DNA of 64,000 nucleotides from Mayfieldus sp038317345 (GTDB taxonomy: Bacteria; Actinomycetota; Thermoleophilia; Solirubrobacterales; 70-9): assembly GCA_038317345.1 (NCBI GenBank), contig JBBQBH010000001.1:70477-134476 (forward strand), in the 5' to 3' direction. Below are positions 59,696-64,000 of this stretch, in pieces (within the stretch, counting starts at the first letter, position 1; each line of letters begins with the position of its first letter). The translations under genes were made by a program, and so were the position numbers. The notes under the pieces are model-generated. The model worked only from the letters and a program-made list of their open reading frames with translations, ran no database searches and was not told the origin of the DNA.

Positions 59696-60802
59696 CTAGC
59701 GCGTGGTGACGGTCAGATCGACGGTCCCGTAGAGGTCGCCCGACACGAACTCCATGCTGGCGTTGTACGACGGCTGGGGAAACGTCCGATTGAGGACCAG
59801 CGCACTGCCCTTGTTGATCCGGATCACGGTCCCTTTGACGGTCACCGAGTGGTCATCGGGATTGGCGCTCACCGTGTCGTTGCTGGCATCCAAGTTCGAT
59901 CCGATCACCACGCCCTGGTCGCCGACCGTCGGGACCGATCCTACGACGACCACATGCGAGGAGATGTAGTTGCTCAGCAGGTTGTTCGCGAAGTTGGTCT
60001 GCTGGATGTTGACTCCGGTTGACGACGCGCAGCTGCCCCCGACACCACCATTGGCAATCTGGATACCACCGGCCTGATCGACGACGCCGTCGGCCCCATC
60101 GGGGCTGATCGTTCCGCCGGTGACGGGGAGGTCAAATGAAGGGGCGGAGAGAGGTGGGTTCTTGATGCCCGGTCCGATCGCCGTCGCGCCGGTGAGGCCG
60201 TTGATGCAATGTGCGAACAGCTTCGAGGCGACCGTGCCGGATCCCGCCGTCAGGGTCGGGTCGGGGACCACGTGCGCCGTTCCGCCGGTCACCTCCACCG
60301 TCTGCGGTTGCTCTGAGACCGATAGCGAGCCGGCGCGGGCCCGATGCAGCGAATGAAGGCCCAACCTCTTGTTGATCTTCTTCGCTGCGCCCTTGCGGAA
60401 ACTCGCCTTGATTCCACTGACGTCGGCGCCGAAGCCGTTGCGAACCACGGTGCCCCCCCGGAGATTGAACAGCTTGACGCCGCCGCCCTTCAAAAAACCA
60501 TTGGGCCCGAGAGTGGCCGTCACCTTCTTGTAGACGACCTTCTTGTGGCCGTGCTTGAAGCGGAGCTTGCCCTTCAGGGTCAGAGAACCGGTTCCTGTGG
60601 TCGGGTCGATCGACCCCTGCTCGACCGAGAACACCTTTGGCTTCATCGCCACACCGTTGCTGCGCAGTTGCTTGTGGAACGAGCGCGAGAGCTTGAGGTG
60701 GAACGACCCGCTCGCAACCGGGTCGGCGGCGGCGAGCACGGCCGGTGCAAACACCAGCGCAGCTACGAGCAGGAGCGCGACGAGTAGCCCGCGTGGACGC
60801 AT
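59696..60802 (-). CDS. Secreted HtaA-like protein, paralogue 2
   Basis: A 368-residue secreted protein. Signal peptide LLVALLLVAALVFAPAVLAA; then SGSFHLKLSRSFHKQL, GSIDPTTGTGSLTLKGKLRF and KHGHKKVVYKKVTATLG (half 1), SVSEQPQTVEVTGGTA (linker), GGTISPDGADGVVDQAGGIQ (half 2), and the terminal FVSGDLYGTVDLTVTTR. Cys pair FAHCINGL and GGSCASS. Its half 1 is close to that of paralogue 3: 65 bases are identical. The 10-bp spacer after paralogue 3 implies cotranscription. HtaA-type function (heme or ligand binding outside the cell) is a possibility, not shown. Confidence 0.68.
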   Translation of the reverse strand: MRPRGLLVALLLVAALVFAPAVLAAADPVASGSFHLKLSRSFHKQLRSNGVAMKPKVFSVEQGSIDPTTGTGSLTLKGKLRFKHGHKKVVYKKVTATLGPNGFLKGGGVKLFNLRGGTVVRNGFGADVSGIKASFRKGAAKKINKRLGLHSLHRARAGSLSVSEQPQTVEVTGGTAHVVPDPTLTAGSGTVASKLFAHCINGLTGATAIGPGIKNPPLSAPSFDLPVTGGTISPDGADGVVDQAGGIQIANGGVGGSCASSTGVNIQQTNFANNLLSNYISSHVVVVGSVPTVGDQGVVIGSNLDASNDTVSANPDDHSVTVKGTVIRINKGSALVLNRTFPQPSYNASMEFVSGDLYGTVDLTVTTR

Positions 60803-60812
60803 GGGAGTCGTT

Positions 60813-61919
60813 CTAGCGGACCTGAACCGTGACGCCCGCGGTGCCGAACGCGTCGCCGTCCGCGAACTGCATGCTCGGATCGCCGGGCGAGGGCTGCGGA
60901 AGCACGATGTTGAAGAGGTACGCCGCGGGTGAGTTCAGCCTGATCACGGTCCCGTTGGCCGTTACGACGAACGCCTGCGGGTCGGGGTTGACCCAGGCGT
61001 CATCGATGTCGATCGGGAAGCTGACCTGCTCGTCGAGGTTGCCGAAAGGAGAACCGGAGCCGCTGAGGGCGACATGCGCAGACACAGTCTTGTTCAGAAG
61101 GTCCACGCTGAGATCACTCAGCCGGATGGTGAAGTTGTTCGACGCCGGACAGCCGGCCGGGAGTCCGGCGCCGCCATTCGCGAGCTGGATGCCCCCGGCC
61201 TGCTGGATCACGCCGTTCAACCCGGTCGGGCTGATCGTCCCGAAGGTGACCGGGAAGAAGATCGTGGTGTTGGGGCCTCCGGGCTGGGTGCCTGGGGCGA
61301 TCACCGACACACCGGTATTCGGATTGACGCAGTGGGCGGCGAGCTTCGAGGAGACGCTCCCAGGGCCAAGGGCCGGATCGACGGAAGCAGTGCCGGAGAG
61401 GACCTCCACGGTCTGCGGCTGCACGGATACCGCAAGCGATCCGGCATCGCCGGAGCGCAGCAGGTTGAGATCGAGTGCCTTGCGCAGCTTCCTTGCGGCT
61501 CCCTTGACGAAGTTGAGGTCGACGCCGCCGATATCGGCTCCGAAGCCGTCGCGGGTCACGGTGCCGCCATTGAGACCGAACAGCTTTGTCTTGCCGCCTC
61601 TCAGCGCGCCGCCGGGCCCGAGTGTCGCGTTGAGGTGCCCGTAGACGACCCTCTTGTGACCGTGCTTGAAGCGGAGCTTGCCCTTCAGGGTCAGAGAACC
61701 GGTTCCTGTGGTCGGGTCGATCGAGCCGCTCTTGATCGCGAACGACTTCGGCGTTATCGCGACCCTGTGATTGCTGAGCTGCTTCTTGAACGCCTGCGAG
61801 AGCTTCAACTGGAAGCTGCCTGTCCGCACCGGGTCGCCGGCGCCAAATGCCGTAGGCGCAAAGGCGAGCAAGGACACCAGCGAGATCCCGACGGTCGCAA
61901 GTGACAGGCTCCATCGCAT
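60813..61919 (-). CDS. Secreted HtaA-like protein, paralogue 3
   Basis: Also 368 residues. Signal peptide SLATVGISLVSLLAFAPTAFGA; half 1 SGSFQLKLSQAFKKQL-like (here TGSFQLKLSQAFKKQL), GSIDPTTGTGSLTLKGKLRF, KHGHKRVVYGHLNATLG; QPQTVEVLSGTASVD; half 2 FGTISPTGLNGVIQQAGGIQ, AHCVNPNTGV and LPAGCPAS Cys pair; end FADGDAFGTAGVTVQVR. I chose ATG at 61919 (MRWSLSLATVG), which begins the signal peptide; the longer frame adds a charged, unconserved leader. First gene of a two-gene unit with paralogue 2. Confidence 0.68.
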   Translation of the reverse strand: MRWSLSLATVGISLVSLLAFAPTAFGAGDPVRTGSFQLKLSQAFKKQLSNHRVAITPKSFAIKSGSIDPTTGTGSLTLKGKLRFKHGHKRVVYGHLNATLGPGGALRGGKTKLFGLNGGTVTRDGFGADIGGVDLNFVKGAARKLRKALDLNLLRSGDAGSLAVSVQPQTVEVLSGTASVDPALGPGSVSSKLAAHCVNPNTGVSVIAPGTQPGGPNTTIFFPVTFGTISPTGLNGVIQQAGGIQLANGGAGLPAGCPASNNFTIRLSDLSVDLLNKTVSAHVALSGSGSPFGNLDEQVSFPIDIDDAWVNPDPQAFVVTANGTVIRLNSPAAYLFNIVLPQPSPGDPSMQFADGDAFGTAGVTVQVR

Positions 61920-62017
61920 GTTTGAGCGTGCCTGGCCCCGAAATCGTGCGTGTTCGGCGTCCATGCCCTCCTATCGGCACTCGTGCACGCGGACTGAACC
62001 GTGCACCCTACAAACGA

Positions 62018-62045
62018 CGACGGGGCGGCCGAAGCCGCCCCGTCG
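62018..62045 (-). terminator. Intrinsic-terminator-like hairpin
   Basis: A perfect 12-bp stem, CGACGGGGCGGC with GCCGCCCCGTCG, and a 4-base loop (CGAA), 19 bp past the stop of HtaA-like paralogue 4 on its strand. It is followed on that strand by a short T-rich stretch (TCGTTTGT), so it probably ends that transcript. Confidence 0.7.
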
Positions 62046-62063
62046 AAACGGAAACTCCCTGAT

Positions 62064-63275
62064 CTAACGAACGGTAACCGTGAAACCCCCGGTACCGAAC
62101 ACGTCGCCATTGGCGAAATCCCGTGACGCCGGCTGGTCCACGCTCCTTGGGAACAGCGAATTCAACGTCAGCGTCGCGGCGTCGTTGTTCTTGATCACGC
62201 CTCCGTTGAGGGTGACCTTGTGAGTAGCCGGATCGGCGCTGGCCACGGCTTTGCTCGCGTCAATCACCTGTCCAATCGCGAGCCCCTTGTCTCCAGGTCC
62301 CCCGAGGAAACTGGGCGGGTTAGCGCCGCCAATTACCACATGAGCCTGGATGTTGTTCAGTCCCAGGTTGACCGCGAAATCGCTCTGTTTCAGGATCGTC
62401 TTGACCGGGCTGGCCGCGGGGCAGTCCGTGTGACCGGCACCGGGTCCCTCATCACTGGCGATCTGGACTCCACCGGACTGTTGGATAACCCCGTCGGTAC
62501 CAGCCGGGCTGATCGTCCCACCCGTTATTGGGAACGTGAAGCGGGCAAGCAGACCAGGGGCCGGAACCAGTGTCAGCGTCGCCGGGGTGATCGGAGTCAC
62601 ACCGGTAAATGGACTGATGCAATGCGCATCCAACTTGCCCGTCACGCTGGTGGTTGCGGTCGATCCACCGAGATCAGTCAAGGGGACATCGACCGTAGCC
62701 GTCCCGCTGACGATCTGAACCGTCTGCGGCTGCTCCGAGACCTTCAGATTCGCGACCTTGCGACTGGTCGTCAGAGAATGCAGGCCAAGTGTCTTGTTGA
62801 CGGCCTTGGCAAGTTGCTTGCCGAGCCGGGCCGAGATCCCGGTCACCTGGGCGCCAAATCCGACCCGGGTCACGCCGGCACCGCTCGGCTTCGAGCGCAG
62901 TCGCATCAGGGTCATATTTCGGCCCCGGACGACACCCTTGATGTTCCCGACGTTGGTCGTGAACTTGGCCTTCAGCTTGCGAGCCACGACACTCTTGCCG
63001 TGTCCACGGAACTTGAGCTTGCCCTTCAGCTGCACGGTCCCAGTCCCCGCGACGGGGTCGAGGCTGCTGGGACCAGGCTTGATATTGAACTTCGTCGGCC
63101 CCATGTGGACGTGGTTGCGCTTCAACGTCTTCTTGAAGCCCTTGCTGACCTTGAATGCGACCGCGCCAGTGGCGATCGGGTCGCCGGCCGCCGAAGCGAT
63201 CGAGCTGAAGACCATCGCCATCGCCAGCGTTGCGGCGACGCTGACGCCGACCAGCCGCGCGCGCGACCTCACCAT
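62064..63275 (-). CDS. Secreted HtaA-like protein, paralogue 4
   Basis: The longest member, 403 residues. Signal peptide VGVSVAATLAMAMVFSSIASAA; half 1 ATGAVAFKVSKGFKKTLKR, GTGTVQLKGKLKFRGHGKSV (with GHGK like the HtaA strand), TRVGFGAQVTGISARLG; KVSEQPQTVQIVSGTATVDV; half 2 ITGGTISPAGTDGVIQQSGG; Cys pair DAHCISPFTGV and HTDCPAAS; end FANGDVFGTGGFTVTVR. ATG at 63275 follows GGAAGGA at normal spacing; a GTG six codons upstream is less likely. Followed by a strong hairpin terminator, so it is its own transcription unit. Confidence 0.7.
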   Translation of the reverse strand: MVRSRARLVGVSVAATLAMAMVFSSIASAAGDPIATGAVAFKVSKGFKKTLKRNHVHMGPTKFNIKPGPSSLDPVAGTGTVQLKGKLKFRGHGKSVVARKLKAKFTTNVGNIKGVVRGRNMTLMRLRSKPSGAGVTRVGFGAQVTGISARLGKQLAKAVNKTLGLHSLTTSRKVANLKVSEQPQTVQIVSGTATVDVPLTDLGGSTATTSVTGKLDAHCISPFTGVTPITPATLTLVPAPGLLARFTFPITGGTISPAGTDGVIQQSGGVQIASDEGPGAGHTDCPAASPVKTILKQSDFAVNLGLNNIQAHVVIGGANPPSFLGGPGDKGLAIGQVIDASKAVASADPATHKVTLNGGVIKNNDAATLTLNSLFPRSVDQPASRDFANGDVFGTGGFTVTVR

Positions 63276-63478
63276 TGAGAATCCTTCCCTCACAACCTCA
63301 CCTCCGTCGGACAGTTGGAATTGGCCAATTCATATCAGTACTTGCAATCGCGTCTGGGGCCGGCATGACATAAACCGCAAAGCGGGCTGAATGTTGCGTA
63401 CCCGCTATTAGGGATTCCCGTGCGCAGCCCAGTCGGGTCGCCGCCGCCTTGGCGATCCAAACATGACCTTCAACCTGC
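63276..63478. other. Intergenic region (203 bp)
   Basis: No gene recognised. It holds the promoter of HtaA-like paralogue 4 and the 3' end of the lipoprotein transcript. A locally AT-richer stretch at 63315-63345 (TTGGAATTGGCCAATTCATA) contains the palindrome GAATTGGCCAATTC, a possible protein-binding site. Confidence 0.35.
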
Positions 63479-63955
63479 TCAGACGATCGGACCACCGCCA
63501 CCGCTGCGCGGCGCGCTCGGCAGCCGCCGCCACTGCACGATCTTGCCGCCCCGGATCACAAACGCGGTGCGGGCCAGTTGGCCGACGCCCGAGCCACAGC
63601 CGCCGCCGGGACGGTCGGTGAGGCGGAAGGTCGCGGCGATGAAGCGGCCGGCCGGGCTCGCCCTCACCAGCCTCGCTCCACAGGGCAGCGAGCGGTTGAA
63701 GGCGACGACGTCGGCGTGCGACTGCAGGGTGACCGCCGGGGTGCCGTTCTCGACCACGCTCGGAAGCGCGAAGTAACCGGCGGCGCCCTCGGCATCGCCT
63801 TTCGAGAGCGTCTCCACCCAACCCTCGATCACCGCGACCGATCCGTGTCCGGTGGGCAATGACGACTCGTTTGCGCCATCGCCATTACCGCCTCCACAAG
63901 AGGCGAGCAAGCCGGCGCTGAGGACGGCGAGAGCGGCCAGGCGAGCAAGGCCCAC
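63479..63955 (-). CDS. Lipoprotein with SnoaL/NTF2-like domain
   Basis: A 158-residue exported lipoprotein. The signal and lipobox are LAALAVLSAGLLASCGGGNG, with Cys in LLASC. The mature part has VIEGWVETLSKGDAEGAAGYF, LQSHADVVAFNRSLPCG and TAFVIRGGKIVQWRRLP, which fit an NTF2-like cone fold (helix, pocket, final strand pair). Two more Cys (LPCGARL and GGGCGSG) could bond. GTG at 63955 is the start. Substrate unknown; it neighbours HtaA-like secreted proteins but the 203-bp gap argues against one operon. Confidence 0.6.
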   Translation of the reverse strand: MGLARLAALAVLSAGLLASCGGGNGDGANESSLPTGHGSVAVIEGWVETLSKGDAEGAAGYFALPSVVENGTPAVTLQSHADVVAFNRSLPCGARLVRASPAGRFIAATFRLTDRPGGGCGSGVGQLARTAFVIRGGKIVQWRRLPSAPRSGGGGPIV

Positions 63956-64000
63956 GCCCGGATCATCGCAGGGCGAAGACGCGGGCCGGCTGGAGTCGGG

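Overview
The window is high G+C bacterial DNA with no rRNA, tRNA, CRISPR array, insertion sequence or phage gene that I could recognise. Gene content points to a deep-branching high-G+C Gram-positive actinobacterium, most likely class Thermoleophilia (Solirubrobacterales or relatives). The grounds are SepF, an rpsB-tsf-pyrH-frr-uppS-cdsA block, a short HisG paired with HisZ, a SnoaL-like protein starting MSQENVEVVR, and several secreted HtaA-like proteins. The assignment is an inference; no marker gene was compared with a database.

Layout. (1) 1-15.1 kb: a surface-polysaccharide locus with five GT2/GT4 glycosyltransferases, a Wzx-type flippase, two methyltransferases, a methyltransferase-like/phosphotransferase fusion, a secreted GH26 glycosidase with a His/Cys-rich linker, and a protein joining a CpsE/WbaP-like membrane half to a DPM1-like GT2 half. 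(2) 15.4-20.1 kb, all leftward: rpsB, tsf, pyrH, frr, uppS, cdsA (translation, UMP kinase, undecaprenyl and phospholipid precursors). (3) 20.2-26.9 kb: an alpha/beta hydrolase, a SnoaL-like protein, then a leftward division/housekeeping run cca-pgeF-yggS-sepF-proC-yggT-lspA-rluD. (4) 26.9-30.7 kb: a membrane-anchored PQQ-type propeller, a GT39-like glycosyltransferase, and an isolated hisF. (5) 30.8-46.6 kb: a pentose-use region. One leftward operon encodes a sugar ABC transporter, araB, araA, araD and araM. A second encodes a HAD phosphatase, xylB, an oxidoreductase and xylA, followed by a DeoR-family repressor and a secreted GalM. An aldo/keto reductase lies between the two operons on the other strand. 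(6) 46.7-55.6 kb, leftward: murA, hisZ-hisG-hisD-hisB-hisH-hisA, a small basic protein, galT, galK. (7) 55.7-57.9 kb: an HD-domain protein, a membrane-anchored alpha/beta hydrolase, and a frameshifted nuclease remnant. (8) 57.9-64 kb: four paralogous secreted HtaA-like proteins, a duplicated zinc-finger protein and a lipoprotein.

Genes in the leftward and rightward runs are tightly packed, with many ATGA/GTGA/TTGA overlaps, so most clusters are probably translationally coupled operons. The pentose region forms a complete path: import by the ABC transporter; anomer conversion by GalM; isomerisation by AraA or XylA; phosphorylation by AraB or XylB; and epimerisation by AraD to xylulose 5-phosphate. 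The DeoR-type protein is the likely local regulator.

The most interesting points are the four-member HtaA-like family, the fused glycosyltransferase, a probable CTG start for araA, a natural Cys-to-Asp change in MurA, an apparent loss of one catalytic Asp in the CCA-adding enzyme homologue, AraM-type glycerol-1-phosphate dehydrogenase in a bacterial pentose operon, and paired TTCG boxes near DeoR-linked genes.
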